From assembly GCA_003221695.1 (NCBI GenBank), contig QHSX01000049.1:38123-102122 (forward strand): a stretch of 64,000 nt of DNA, in the 5' to 3' direction. This document shows, piece after piece, positions 40,573-49,214 of this stretch (positions are counted from its first letter, which is position 1; each line of letters begins with the position of its first letter). The stretch comes from Candidatus Rokuibacteriota bacterium. GTDB taxonomy: Bacteria > Methylomirabilota > Methylomirabilia > Rokubacteriales > CSP1-6. Made by a program: the position numbers and the translations under genes. The notes under the pieces were generated by a model. The model worked only from the letters and a program-made list of their open reading frames with translations. It was not told where the DNA came from and made no database searches.

Positions 40573-41883
40573 GTGAGCGTCCTCGCTCGCCCGATCGGGG
40601 GCGCGCTCGCGGCGATCGTGGGCCAGGAGGCCGTGGTGGACGACAGGGCAGCCTGCGCGAGCGCCGCCGTGGACGGCCTCGCCCCGCGCTGGATCGTTCG
40701 GCCGGCGTCGCTCGACGAGGTGAGCCGCGTGCTCGCCCTGGCCTGGGACGCGGAGCTGGCCGTCGTGCCGCGGGGTGGCGGTCACGCCCTCGAGCTCGGC
40801 CACCCGCCGTCCCGGCTCGACCTGGTCCTCGACCTCCGGCGGCTCGATCACGTCGTCGAGTACAACCCCGACGACCTCACGGTGACCGTGGAGGCGGGCG
40901 CCACGATGGAGGCGCTCACGGCGCGCGTCGGGGCGCGACGGCAGCTCCTTCCGCTCGATCCCGGGGGGGTGGAGCGCCGGACGCTGGGCGGGCTCGCCGC
41001 GACCAACGCGAGTGGCCCCCTGCGGGCGCGCTACGGCACCCTGCGCGACCTGCTTCTCGGAGTGCGCTTCGTCCAGGCGGACGGCGTGGTGACCTGGGGC
41101 GGGGCCAAAGTCGTGAAGTCCGTGAGCGGCTACGACGTCCCGAAGCTCATGGTCGGCGCCCTCGGAACCCTCGGGGTCCTCGGCGAGCTGACGCTCCGGC
41201 TCCACCCTGCGCCCCCCTTCGAGGCGACGTGGCTCGCCGCCTTCAAGGACCTGGCCGCCGCGCAGGCCTTCATCGCGCGCCTCGTCGACTCGACGGTCCA
41301 GCCGAACCGGGTCGAGCTCCTGAACCGCGCGGCTCTCGGAGCCTGCGGCGCCGGCGACGCCCCGGCGGCCGTGGCGGTCTCGATCGCCACGGCGGAGGAG
41401 GCCGTGCGCGCCCAGGGCCAGATGGTCTCACGCTTCGCCCGCGAAGCGGGCGCGACGCTCTTGCCGCTCGACGCAAGCTTCTGGACCGCGTACGGGCGCG
41501 CCACGACGCCGGAGGGGGCGATCGCGCTCGCGGTGGGGACCCTCGTGACCCTCGTTGGCGAGACGGCCGCCGAGACCGAGCGCGCCGTCGCGGCAGCCGG
41601 CCCCGCGGCGGCGATCACGGGCTCGGCGACTCTCGGAAGCCTCCGCGCCACGTTCCCCACCGTCGAGCCTCGCGCCGTCAGGGCGCTCGTCGAGCGCCTG
41701 CGCGCGCTCGTGGCGCCCGTCGGCGGCAGCGTGATCATCCAGCGCGCGCCGGCCGCGGTGCGCGCCGCCGTCGATCCCTGGGGGCCGCTCGAGCCCGACG
41801 CCTTCGCGCTGATGCGTGGGCTCAAGGACGAGTTCGACGCCAAACGGGTGCTCAACCCCGGGCGCTTTGTCGGCGGGCTCTGA
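40573..41883 (+). CDS. glcE: Glycolate oxidase FAD-binding subunit GlcE
   Basis: 436-residue FAD-binding protein of the GlcE type, with VVPRGGGHALELG, AGATMEALTARVG, LGGLAATNASGPLRARYG and VVKSVSGYDVPKL. Unlike GlcD it lacks the long catalytic C-terminal domain signature. GTG start at 40573 follows the glcD stop by one base. It works with GlcD and GlcF at the membrane. The stop overlaps glcF. Confidence 0.9.
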   Translation: MSVLARPIGGALAAIVGQEAVVDDRAACASAAVDGLAPRWIVRPASLDEVSRVLALAWDAELAVVPRGGGHALELGHPPSRLDLVLDLRRLDHVVEYNPDDLTVTVEAGATMEALTARVGARRQLLPLDPGGVERRTLGGLAATNASGPLRARYGTLRDLLLGVRFVQADGVVTWGGAKVVKSVSGYDVPKLMVGALGTLGVLGELTLRLHPAPPFEATWLAAFKDLAAAQAFIARLVDSTVQPNRVELLNRAALGACGAGDAPAAVAVSIATAEEAVRAQGQMVSRFAREAGATLLPLDASFWTAYGRATTPEGAIALAVGTLVTLVGETAAETERAVAAAGPAAAITGSATLGSLRATFPTVEPRAVRALVERLRALVAPVGGSVIIQRAPAAVRAAVDPWGPLEPDAFALMRGLKDEFDAKRVLNPGRFVGGL

Positions 41884-43133
41884 TGACGTCGCCCGTCGTC
41901 GTCTCGCCGGACGCTCCCGACCTCGAGGAGATCAGGAAGTGTGTCCACTGCGGGATCTGCCTGCCCCAGTGTCCGACGTACCGGGTGCTGGGCGAGGAGA
42001 TGGACTCGCCGCGCGGCCGGATCTATCTCATGCGGGCCGCGGCCGAGGGCCGGATCGGGCTGACCGAGACCTTCGCCCGTCACTTCGACCTCTGTCTCGG
42101 CTGCCGGGCGTGCGAGACCGCGTGTCCCTCGGGCGTCCGCTTCGGGTCGCTCCTCGAGGCGACGCGCGCTCAGCTCCGGCGCCACGGCCCGCCGCCGCGG
42201 CGGCGCCTCCTGGATCGATTCGTCTACGCGGTATTCCCGGAGCCGGGCCGCATGGGCGCGGCACTCGGGCTCTTGCGCCTCTATCGGCGGTCGGGGCTCC
42301 AGCGGCTCGTGCGGTCCACGCGCGCGCTCAGGCTCTTCCCGCGACTGGCGGCGATGGAGGGACTGCTCGGCGACGTGCCGCGCCCGGTGTCGCTCCCGGA
42401 GCTCCACCCCGCGCGCGGGCGGCGGCGCGGCCGCGTCGGGCTCCTGACCGGGTGCGTGCAGCGCCACCTGTTCCCCCACGTCAACCGGGACACGGCGCGC
42501 CTGCTGACGCTCGCAGGTTGGGACGTCGTGGTCCCGCGCGCCCAGGGCTGCTGCGGCGCGCTCGAGCTCCACGCGGGCCGGATCGACGACTTCCGCGCGC
42601 GCGCGCGACGGCTCGTGGCGACGTTCGCCGACGTCGACTGGGTCGTGACCAACGCGGCGGGGTGCGGCTCGGCGATGAAGGAGTACGGCCACTGGGTGGG
42701 GGAGGCGAGGGGGCTTGCCCTGCGGACGCGCGACGTGACGGAGCTGCTCGCGGACGCCCCACTGCCACTCGGTCGCCTCGAGTTGACCGTGACGTATCAC
42801 GATCCCTGTCACCTCGCCCACGGCCAGCGCGTGCGCCAGGAGCCGCGGCAGCTCCTCCGGAGGATCCCCGGCCTCAGGCTCGTGGAGCTCGCGGAGAGCG
42901 ACTTCTGCTGCGGGAGCGCGGGAGTCTACAACATCCTCGAGCCAGGGATCGCGCGCGAGCTCCTCGAGCTCAAGATGACGCGGATCGCCGAGACGGGAGC
43001 CACGGTCGTCGCGACGGGGAATCCCGGCTGTCTCATGCAGATCGCCGGGGGCGCTCGCGCGCGCGGCCTGGACGTCGCCGTCGTCCATCCCGTAGAGTTG
43101 CTGGCGAGGGCTGCGGATGCGTATTCGGGTTAA
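41883..43133 (+). CDS. glcF: Glycolate oxidase iron-sulfur subunit GlcF
   Basis: 416-residue electron-transfer subunit. Two 4Fe-4S motifs are at the N-terminus (CVHCGICLPQCP and CLGCRACETACP). Two cysteine-rich CCG domains follow (QGCCGALELH and DFCCGSAGVYN). It takes electrons from GlcD/E towards the quinone pool. ATG overlaps the glcE stop, and the end overlaps the cupin gene by 17 bases. Confidence 0.92.
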   Translation: MTSPVVVSPDAPDLEEIRKCVHCGICLPQCPTYRVLGEEMDSPRGRIYLMRAAAEGRIGLTETFARHFDLCLGCRACETACPSGVRFGSLLEATRAQLRRHGPPPRRRLLDRFVYAVFPEPGRMGAALGLLRLYRRSGLQRLVRSTRALRLFPRLAAMEGLLGDVPRPVSLPELHPARGRRRGRVGLLTGCVQRHLFPHVNRDTARLLTLAGWDVVVPRAQGCCGALELHAGRIDDFRARARRLVATFADVDWVVTNAAGCGSAMKEYGHWVGEARGLALRTRDVTELLADAPLPLGRLELTVTYHDPCHLAHGQRVRQEPRQLLRRIPGLRLVELAESDFCCGSAGVYNILEPGIARELLELKMTRIAETGATVVATGNPGCLMQIAGGARARGLDVAVVHPVELLARAADAYSG

Positions 43134-43440
43134 GGACCACGTGAGGTTCCAGGCCGACAGGATGGCGAAGATCGCACTCGCCACGACGGCGCGCGCGCAG
43201 CTCGACCTCTACTGCGTCGCGCCGGGCCAGGCCCAGAAGCCGCACAGCCACGTGGACCAGGACAAGATCTACTACGTGCTCGAGGGGCGCGGTCGCTTCC
43301 GCGTGGGCGCCGACGAGCAGACTGTCGAGGCGGGCGAGGCGGTGGTCGCCCGGGCGGGAGTCGAGCACGGCCTCGTCAACGACGGCCAGGCCCCGCTCGT
43401 CGCGCTCGTCGTCGTCACGCCCCCGCCAGCGCACCCGTGA
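43117..43440 (+). CDS. Small cupin protein
   Basis: 107-residue single-domain cupin with metal-binding motif 1 (KPHSHVDQDKIYYVLEG) and motif 2 (VEAGEAVVARAGVEHGLVN). It sits between glcF and lutA and overlaps both, so it is translated as part of the 2-hydroxyacid operon. Its role there is unknown; sensing or isomerising a hydroxyacid is only a guess. Confidence 0.85.
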   Translation: MRIRVKDHVRFQADRMAKIALATTARAQLDLYCVAPGQAQKPHSHVDQDKIYYVLEGRGRFRVGADEQTVEAGEAVVARAGVEHGLVNDGQAPLVALVVVTPPPAHP

Positions 43441-44171
43441 GCGGGCCGATTCGCGTCTCGCTGATGGTGACCTGCCTTGGCGACCTGTTCTTCCCCGAGG
43501 TGGGGGTCAGCATCGTCCGTCTCCTTCGGCGTCTCGGGGCGACCGTCGAGTTCCCGCGGGGCCAGACGTGTTGCGGGCTGCCGCTCTTCAACTCTGGCTA
43601 CCACGCCGAGGCGCGCCGTGTGGCGGCGCGCACCGTCGCGCTCTTTCGCGACGCCGACCACGTCGTCGTGCCCTCGGGCTCCTGCGCGTGGATGGTCAAG
43701 CACGAGTACCCGGGGCTCATGGGGGACCCAGAGCTCGCCGGGGACGCGCGCCGTCTCGCGGAGCGGACCTGGGAGCTCTCGCAGTTCCTCGTCACGGTCC
43801 TGGGCCGGTCCCGCTTCCGCTCGACCGTCCGCGGGCGCGTCACCTACCACGACTCGTGCCATCTCTTGAGAGGACTCCACGAGGCCGAGAGCCCGCGCGC
43901 GGTCCTGCGTCACCTCGAGGGCGTCGAGTTCGTCGAGCTGCCGGGCGCCGACGAGTGCTGCGGCTTCGGCGGCTCGTTCGCCGTGCGTCTGCCGGAGGTG
44001 TCCTCCCGGATCCTCGAGAAGAAGCTCACGAACGTCGAGGCGACGGGCGCCGCGTGCCTGGTCGCGTGCGACGCGGGGTGCCTGATGCAGATGGGGGGCG
44101 GTCTCCGGCGCCGGCGCTCGGGCGTGCGCGCCGTGCACCTCGCGGAGCTGCTCGACGGAGGCGGGACGTGA
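43437..44171 (+). CDS. lutA: Lactate utilization protein LutA
   Basis: 244-residue (Fe-S)-binding oxidoreductase subunit with two CCG domains (GQTCCGLPLFNSG and DECCGFGGSFAV), as in LutA/YkgE. With LutB and LutC it forms the Fe-S L-lactate oxidation system in Bacillus and others. It overlaps the cupin by 4 bases and lutB by 4 bases. Confidence 0.9.
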   Translation: MSGPIRVSLMVTCLGDLFFPEVGVSIVRLLRRLGATVEFPRGQTCCGLPLFNSGYHAEARRVAARTVALFRDADHVVVPSGSCAWMVKHEYPGLMGDPELAGDARRLAERTWELSQFLVTVLGRSRFRSTVRGRVTYHDSCHLLRGLHEAESPRAVLRHLEGVEFVELPGADECCGFGGSFAVRLPEVSSRILEKKLTNVEATGAACLVACDAGCLMQMGGGLRRRRSGVRAVHLAELLDGGGT

Positions 44172-45586
44172 GCCAGGCCGACCGCTCGATCCCGTTCCGC
44201 CAGCGCGCCGACCGCGCGATGCAGGACGTGTTCCTCCAGGAGGCGCTGACCATCGCGACGACGAAGTTCATCGGGCTCCGCCGCGAGGCGTTCGCGGGCT
44301 TCCCGGAGGGCGAAGGGCTCCGCGACGCGGCGCGGGAGATCAAGGAAGCGACGCTCCAGCACCTCGACCGCTACCTCGAGCAGCTCGTCGAGAACGTCGA
44401 GCGCCTCGGGGGTCGGGTGCACTACGCGACGACGCCGGAGGAGGCGCGCGCCATCATCCTCGACATTGCCCGCCAGGCGGGAGCGCGGATCGCGGTGAAG
44501 TCGAAGTCCATGGCCACCGAGGAGATCCATCTCAACGAGGCCCTCGAGGCGGCCGGGATCACCCCGGTTGAGACCGACCTCGGCGAGTACATCATCCAGC
44601 TCGCCCACGAGCGGCCGTCGCACATCATCGCGCCGGCGATCCACAAGACGAAGGGCCAGATCGCCGACCTCTTCACCAAGGAGCTCGGGCGCACGGTGGC
44701 GGCCGATCCCGAGGCGCTGACGAAGCTCGCGCGGGGCGAGCTGCGAGCCAAGTTCCTCGAGGCGGACCTCGGGATCACGGGAGCGAACTTCGCGGTCGCG
44801 GACACCGGCACCGTCGTCCTCGTCACCAACGAGGGCAACGGCCGCATGGTCACCTCGCTCCCGCGCGTCCACGTCGCGGTGATGGGCGTCGAGAAGGTCG
44901 TGCCCTCGCTGACCGACCTCATGGTGTTCCTGGCGATCCTCGCGAAGAGCGCGACCGGCCAGAAGCTCTCCGTCTACACGACGCTCGTCCAGGGCCCGCG
45001 GCGCGCGGGGGAGCTCGAGGGGCCGGAGGAGTTCCATCTCGTCCTGCTGGACAACGGTCGCATCGCTCAGCTCGCGGGGCCGCTCCGCGAGGCGCTCTAC
45101 TGTCTGCGCTGCGGCGCGTGCCTCAACGTGTGTCCGGTCTACCGCCAGATCGGCGGCCACGCTTACGGTCACACCTACCCGGGGCCCATCGGCATATTGC
45201 TGACGGCGATGCTCAACGGCCCCGGCGCGGTGAAGGACCTGGCGCACGCCTCCTCGCTCTGCGGGGCGTGTGCGGACGCGTGCCCGGTACGGATCGACAT
45301 CCCGCGCATGCTCATCGAGCTGCGCCGCGAGGTGGACGAGAAGCGGATCGCGCCCTGGACCGAGCGCATCGTGTTCAAGGCGTTCGGGTGGCTCCTGACG
45401 CGCCCCGCGCTCTATCGCCTCGCCGCCTCCGTCGGCCGGCTGCTCCAGCGGCCGTTCGTCAGGGACGGCGCGATCCGGAGCCTCCCCCTCTTCGGCGACT
45501 GGACGCGGACGCGCGACCTCCCCATGGTGGCGAGGCGGACCTTCCGTGAGCGCTGGAGAAACTTAGAGTTGGAGCCTCGGCGGTGA
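44168..45586 (+). CDS. lutB: Lactate utilization protein LutB
   Basis: 472-residue Fe-S flavin-independent oxidoreductase subunit. The N-terminal LUD domain (about 60-300) has KSKSMATEEIHLN and ADTGTVVLVTNEGNGRM; the ferredoxin part has C312-x2-C315-x2-C318-x3-C322 and C365-x2-C368-x3-C372. GTG at 44168 overlaps the lutA stop. The end overlaps lutC by 4 bases. Confidence 0.92.
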   Translation: MSQADRSIPFRQRADRAMQDVFLQEALTIATTKFIGLRREAFAGFPEGEGLRDAAREIKEATLQHLDRYLEQLVENVERLGGRVHYATTPEEARAIILDIARQAGARIAVKSKSMATEEIHLNEALEAAGITPVETDLGEYIIQLAHERPSHIIAPAIHKTKGQIADLFTKELGRTVAADPEALTKLARGELRAKFLEADLGITGANFAVADTGTVVLVTNEGNGRMVTSLPRVHVAVMGVEKVVPSLTDLMVFLAILAKSATGQKLSVYTTLVQGPRRAGELEGPEEFHLVLLDNGRIAQLAGPLREALYCLRCGACLNVCPVYRQIGGHAYGHTYPGPIGILLTAMLNGPGAVKDLAHASSLCGACADACPVRIDIPRMLIELRREVDEKRIAPWTERIVFKAFGWLLTRPALYRLAASVGRLLQRPFVRDGAIRSLPLFGDWTRTRDLPMVARRTFRERWRNLELEPRR

Positions 45587-46326
45587 CCACGCGCGCCGAG
45601 TTCATCGCACGGATCCGCGCCGAGATGGGCAAGACCCGTGGCCTTCCTCCGGCGGCGCCCGCCCGGCGGCCCGAGCGGCCGCGCGCGGCGGCGGAGGCGA
45701 TCCGGCGAGAGCTCGCCGAGCGCTGGCCGGAGGCGCTCGAGCGCTTCCGCCGCGAGCTCGAGCAGGTCGGCGGCGTCTTCTACCGCGTGCCGACGCTCGC
45801 CGAGGCGGCGCCCGTCGTCGCGGGAATCGCCCGCGACCGCGGGGCGCGCCGGCTCGTGGGCTGGCACGCCGCCGAAATCGGCGGTGACCTCGTGCCCGCG
45901 CTCGCTGCCCTCGGGCTCGAGGCCGTCTCGATGCCGCCCGGGGAGGTCGCGAGCGCGGCCGAGCGCCGGCGACTGCGCGAGCTGGTCGCGGCGGCCGAGC
46001 TCGGGCTGACGGGCGCGGATCTCGCGATCGCCGAGACGGGCACCCTGGTCCTCCGCACCGGCCCGGGGCGACCGCGCTCGACGTCGCTCCTGCCGTCCTA
46101 TCACATCGCGCTCTTCGACCGGACGGCGCTCGTCGAGTCGCTCGCTCAGGCCGGTGTGGTCCTCGAGTCCTGGCATGCCGACGGTCAGAGCCGCCGCGAC
46201 GGCGCCGTCATCAGCTTCATCACCGGGCCGAGCCGGACGGCGGACATCGAGCTGACGCTCACGCGCGGCGTCCACGGGCCGAAGGAGGTGCACGCCATCT
46301 TCGTCGAGGCGCCGGCCGGTGGCTGA
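45583..46326 (+). CDS. lutC: Lactate utilization protein LutC
   Basis: 247-residue LUD-domain protein, third subunit of the LutABC system. The fold is seen in GLTGADLAIAETGTLVLRTGPGR, with LLPSYHIAL and FITGPSRTADIELTLTRGVHGP, the family C-terminal block. Start GTG at 45583 overlaps lutB and the end overlaps the DUF2203 gene. Confidence 0.9.
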   Translation: MTTRAEFIARIRAEMGKTRGLPPAAPARRPERPRAAAEAIRRELAERWPEALERFRRELEQVGGVFYRVPTLAEAAPVVAGIARDRGARRLVGWHAAEIGGDLVPALAALGLEAVSMPPGEVASAAERRRLRELVAAAELGLTGADLAIAETGTLVLRTGPGRPRSTSLLPSYHIALFDRTALVESLAQAGVVLESWHADGQSRRDGAVISFITGPSRTADIELTLTRGVHGPKEVHAIFVEAPAGG

Positions 46327-46720
46327 CCGCTACTTCAGCCCGCGCGAGGTGGAGGCGCTGATCCCTGCGCTCGCGCGGATCATGCACGAGGCGATGGCCG
46401 CGCATCGCAAGGCCGCCGCGCTACGTGAGCGGCTGCGGGCCGAGCAGGCGCGGATCACGCTGGCGGGCGGCGGCGTCCTCGACCGGGCTCAGTGGCGCGC
46501 GGACACGGGGCGGATCGAGCAGCTGACCGAGCGGGTGCGCAAGGACCTCGAGAAGGTCGTCGACCTCGGCGGCACGCCGAAGGACCTCGGGCTCGGCCTG
46601 GTGGACTTCCCCCACCTGCGCGACGGTCGCGAGGTCAATCTCTGCTGGAAGTACGGTGAGCGCGAGATCCGCCACTGGCACGACCTCGACGAGGGGTACG
46701 CGGGGCGGAAGCCACTCTGA
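46319..46720 (+). CDS. DUF2203 family protein
   Basis: 133-residue cytoplasmic protein, mostly helical and charged, with FSPREVEALIPAL at the start and the diagnostic GLVDFPHLRDGREVNLCWKYGE ending region split around residue 100. Function is unknown. GTG at 46319 overlaps lutC by 8 bases and its stop overlaps the HAD gene, so it rides at the end of the hydroxyacid operon. Confidence 0.78.
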   Translation: MADRYFSPREVEALIPALARIMHEAMAAHRKAAALRERLRAEQARITLAGGGVLDRAQWRADTGRIEQLTERVRKDLEKVVDLGGTPKDLGLGLVDFPHLRDGREVNLCWKYGEREIRHWHDLDEGYAGRKPL

Positions 46721-47466
46721 TGACCTACGCCGCGGTCCTCTTCGACCTCTTCGACACGCTGGTCCGTTTCGATCGTGACCGGATGCCCGAGATCCAGGTG
46801 AGCGGGCGGACGGTGCGTTCCACGGCGGGCCACCTCCACGCGGTCCTCAGCGCTCACGCCCCCGGGATCTCCCTCGAGGCGTGTCACGAGGCGCTCGTCG
46901 AGAGCTGGCGCGAGGCCGAGCGGTTGCGCGCGATCGACTACCGCGAGGTCCCGGCCCCGGAGCGGTTCGGCGACTTCTTCCGTCGCCTCGCGCTCGACCC
47001 GGCCACGCTGCCGCCGGGCCTCGGCCAGACGTTGATCGACACGCACCGGTCCCAGCTCGGGAAGGCCGCCGAGCTTCCCAGCCATCACGGGCCGCTGCTC
47101 GAGCGCCTCGCGCACCGGTACCGGCTGGCGGTCGTCTCGAACTTCGACTACACGCCGACCGCCGTGGACATTCTCGAGCGCGAGGGCGTCGCCGGCCTTT
47201 TCAGCGCGATCGTCGTCTCCGACGCCGTCGGCTGGCGGAAGCCCAAGCGCGCGATCTTCGACGAGGCGCTCGGCCGTCTCGGGGTTCGAGCCGGCGAGGC
47301 GCTCTTCGTCGGCGACCGCGCCGAGATCGACGTGCTCGGGGCGCAGCAGATCGGCATGGACGCCGCGTGGATCAATCCGGACGGCGTGCCGCTCCCGCCG
47401 GGGATCGCACCGCCGCGCTACGAGATCCGCGACCTCGCGGACCTCGCCGAAATCCTCGAGGTATGA
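46720..47466 (+). CDS. HAD-superfamily hydrolase
   Basis: 248-residue HAD hydrolase. Motif I is FDLFDTL (nucleophile Asp near residue 8), motif II SNFD, motif III the Lys in GWRKPKRAIF, motif IV GDRAEIDVLGAQ. The cap insert after motif I suggests a small-molecule phosphatase of the C1 type. Substrate unknown. Last gene of the operon by overlap; 49 bases separate it from trxB. Confidence 0.85.
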   Translation: MTYAAVLFDLFDTLVRFDRDRMPEIQVSGRTVRSTAGHLHAVLSAHAPGISLEACHEALVESWREAERLRAIDYREVPAPERFGDFFRRLALDPATLPPGLGQTLIDTHRSQLGKAAELPSHHGPLLERLAHRYRLAVVSNFDYTPTAVDILEREGVAGLFSAIVVSDAVGWRKPKRAIFDEALGRLGVRAGEALFVGDRAEIDVLGAQQIGMDAAWINPDGVPLPPGIAPPRYEIRDLADLAEILEV

Positions 47467-47515
47467 GGCGCATCGCCCGGAACCGGGAGCGCATCTAAAG
47501 GGCGGAGGAGAAGGT

Positions 47516-48460
47516 ATGGGCACGACGCGCAAGGTCATCGTCATCGGCTCCGGGCCCGCGGGGTACACGGCGGCCATCTACGCGGCCCGCGCCAACCTCG
47601 CGCCGCTCATGCTCACGGGGGCGCAGCCCGGCGGCCAGCTCATGCTCACGACGCTGGTCGAGAACTACCCGGGGTTCGTGGAGGGGATCCAGGGGCCCGA
47701 GCTGATGGAAACGATGAAGAAGCAGGCGGAGCACTTCGGCACCGAGATGATCGCCGAGGACGTGACCGCCGTGGACTTCTCCCGCCACCCGTTCGTCGTG
47801 CGCGCCGGCCACGCGAGCTGGGAGGGCCACACGGTCATCATCGCCACCGGCGCGACGGCGAAGCTCCTGGGGCTCCCGGCCGAGGCGAAGCTCATGGGAC
47901 GCGGCGTCTCGACGTGCGCCACGTGCGACGGGTTCTTCTTCAAGGATCAGAACATCATGGTGGTCGGGGGCGGCGACTCGGCGATGGAGGAGGCGCTCTA
48001 CCTCTCGCGGCTCGGCAAGAAGGTCGACGTGGTCCACCGCCGCGATACGCTGCGCGCCTCCAAGATCATGCAGGAGCGCGCGTTCAAGAACCCGAAGATC
48101 GAGTTCGTCTGGGACAGCGCCGTGGACGACGTCATGGACGTCGAGCGTGGCAAGGTCACGGCCGTGCGTCTGAGGAACCTCAAGACCGGGGCGCTCTCGA
48201 ACCGTCAGGTGGGCGGCCTCTTCATCGCGATCGGTCACGAGCCGAACACGCAGATTTTCCGGGGCCAGATCGCGCTCCTGCCGAACGGCTACATCAAGGT
48301 GAAACCCGGGACGACCGAGACGAGCGTGCCGGGCGTCTTCGCGGCGGGCGACGTCCAGGACCACGTCTATCGCCAGGCCGTGACGGCCGCCGGGACCGGC
48401 TGCATGGCGGCGCTCGAGGCCGAGCGGTATCTGGAAGCCACCCAGCCGCACTCGACCTGA
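47516..48460 (+). CDS. trxB: Thioredoxin reductase
   Basis: 314-residue FAD/NADPH disulfide reductase. FAD motif GSGPAGYTAAIYAAR, redox pair C134-A-T-C137, NADPH motif VGGGDSAMEEALYL and the C-terminal AAGDVQDHVYRQAVTAAG are intact. GGAGGAGAAGG precedes the ATG. It reduces thioredoxin; nothing nearby points to a special partner. Confidence 0.94.
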   Translation: MGTTRKVIVIGSGPAGYTAAIYAARANLAPLMLTGAQPGGQLMLTTLVENYPGFVEGIQGPELMETMKKQAEHFGTEMIAEDVTAVDFSRHPFVVRAGHASWEGHTVIIATGATAKLLGLPAEAKLMGRGVSTCATCDGFFFKDQNIMVVGGGDSAMEEALYLSRLGKKVDVVHRRDTLRASKIMQERAFKNPKIEFVWDSAVDDVMDVERGKVTAVRLRNLKTGALSNRQVGGLFIAIGHEPNTQIFRGQIALLPNGYIKVKPGTTETSVPGVFAAGDVQDHVYRQAVTAAGTGCMAALEAERYLEATQPHST

Positions 48461-48519
48461 CGGAGGGCTAACCCGCGGGCGTCTCGCGGCCTGGTATAGG
48501 GGTGGGATATACTTTGGGC

Positions 48520-48741
48520 GTGAGCAAGCGTGGCCTCGACATCGCGTCCCTGACGCCAGCCGAGCGGCTCCGCCTACTGGAGCAACTGTGGGACAGCCTC
48601 GCGGCTAAGCCCGAGAGCATTCCGCTCACCGATGCGCAGCGTGCAGAACTCGATCGACGCCTGGACGAGCTCGAAGCCGAAGGCCCGGTCGGCATCCCCT
48701 GGGACGAGGTCCTTAGCCGAATCCGTAGCCGGAGTCGGTGA
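48520..48741 (+). CDS. Type II antitoxin, addiction-module component family
   Basis: 73-residue acidic helical protein (LTPAERLRLLEQLWDSLA, then LTDAQRAELDRRLDELE, ending in the VPW-like GIPWDEVLSRI), the pattern of the small addiction-module antitoxins paired with RelE/ParE. GTG at 48520 is preferred because TATACT ends 6 bases before it; an in-frame GTG at 48502 would lie upstream of that -10. It overlaps the toxin gene by 4 bases. Confidence 0.8.
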   Translation: MSKRGLDIASLTPAERLRLLEQLWDSLAAKPESIPLTDAQRAELDRRLDELEAEGPVGIPWDEVLSRIRSRSR

Positions 48742-49034
48742 AGCGGGTCGTCGTCCGGCCTGCGGCTGCGTCGGATATCGAGGACGCCTATCGATGGTAC
48801 GAGTCGCAGCGGGCTGGCCTGGGCGATGAGTTCCTGGCGGCGCTCAGGTTGGCGCAGGATCGCCTTCTGGAGCATCCGGAAGCCTACCCCGTCCTGCACC
48901 GCGACACTCGGCGCGCCCTGATCCCCGAGCGCTTTCCCTATGGTCTCTTCTACCGCATCTACGGCGACATGATCGTTGTCGTCGCGTGCATGCACGCGAA
49001 CCGCGATCCTCGGCGGTGGCAACGTCGCTCGTGA
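48738..49034 (+). CDS. RelE/ParE family toxin
   Basis: 98-residue type II toxin of the RelE/ParE superfamily, with the typical AAASDIEDAYRWYESQRAG helix pair, the central ALIPERFPYGLFYRI strand and IVVVACMHANRDPRRW at the end. GTG start within the antitoxin stop makes translation coupled. Whether it cleaves mRNA or hits gyrase cannot be told. Confidence 0.85.
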   Translation: MKRVVVRPAAASDIEDAYRWYESQRAGLGDEFLAALRLAQDRLLEHPEAYPVLHRDTRRALIPERFPYGLFYRIYGDMIVVVACMHANRDPRRWQRRS

Positions 49035-49214
49035 TGGTGAACAGCGCGGTGGAGCGGACCGTGGGCTCGCTCTTCTCGACCTGGGCCGCTGACCGCGCGC
49101 GATGGCCTGCACTCGGTAGCCGCGAGCTTGCAGATCCCAAACCTCACCAGTGCTGAACAGGTCCAAGGCGAGCCTGAGCCGGCGAGCCGCTGCCTCGAGA
49201 CGAGTCTCCGTCCC

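Noticed and set aside
49035..49214. Minus-strand sequence reading RLRLALDLFSTGEVWDLQ, slightly like the start of a helical family found near toxin-antitoxin loci
   Set aside because: Too short and degenerate, without conserved continuation; 180 bases between the toxin gene and the phoD-like gene are left as non-coding.
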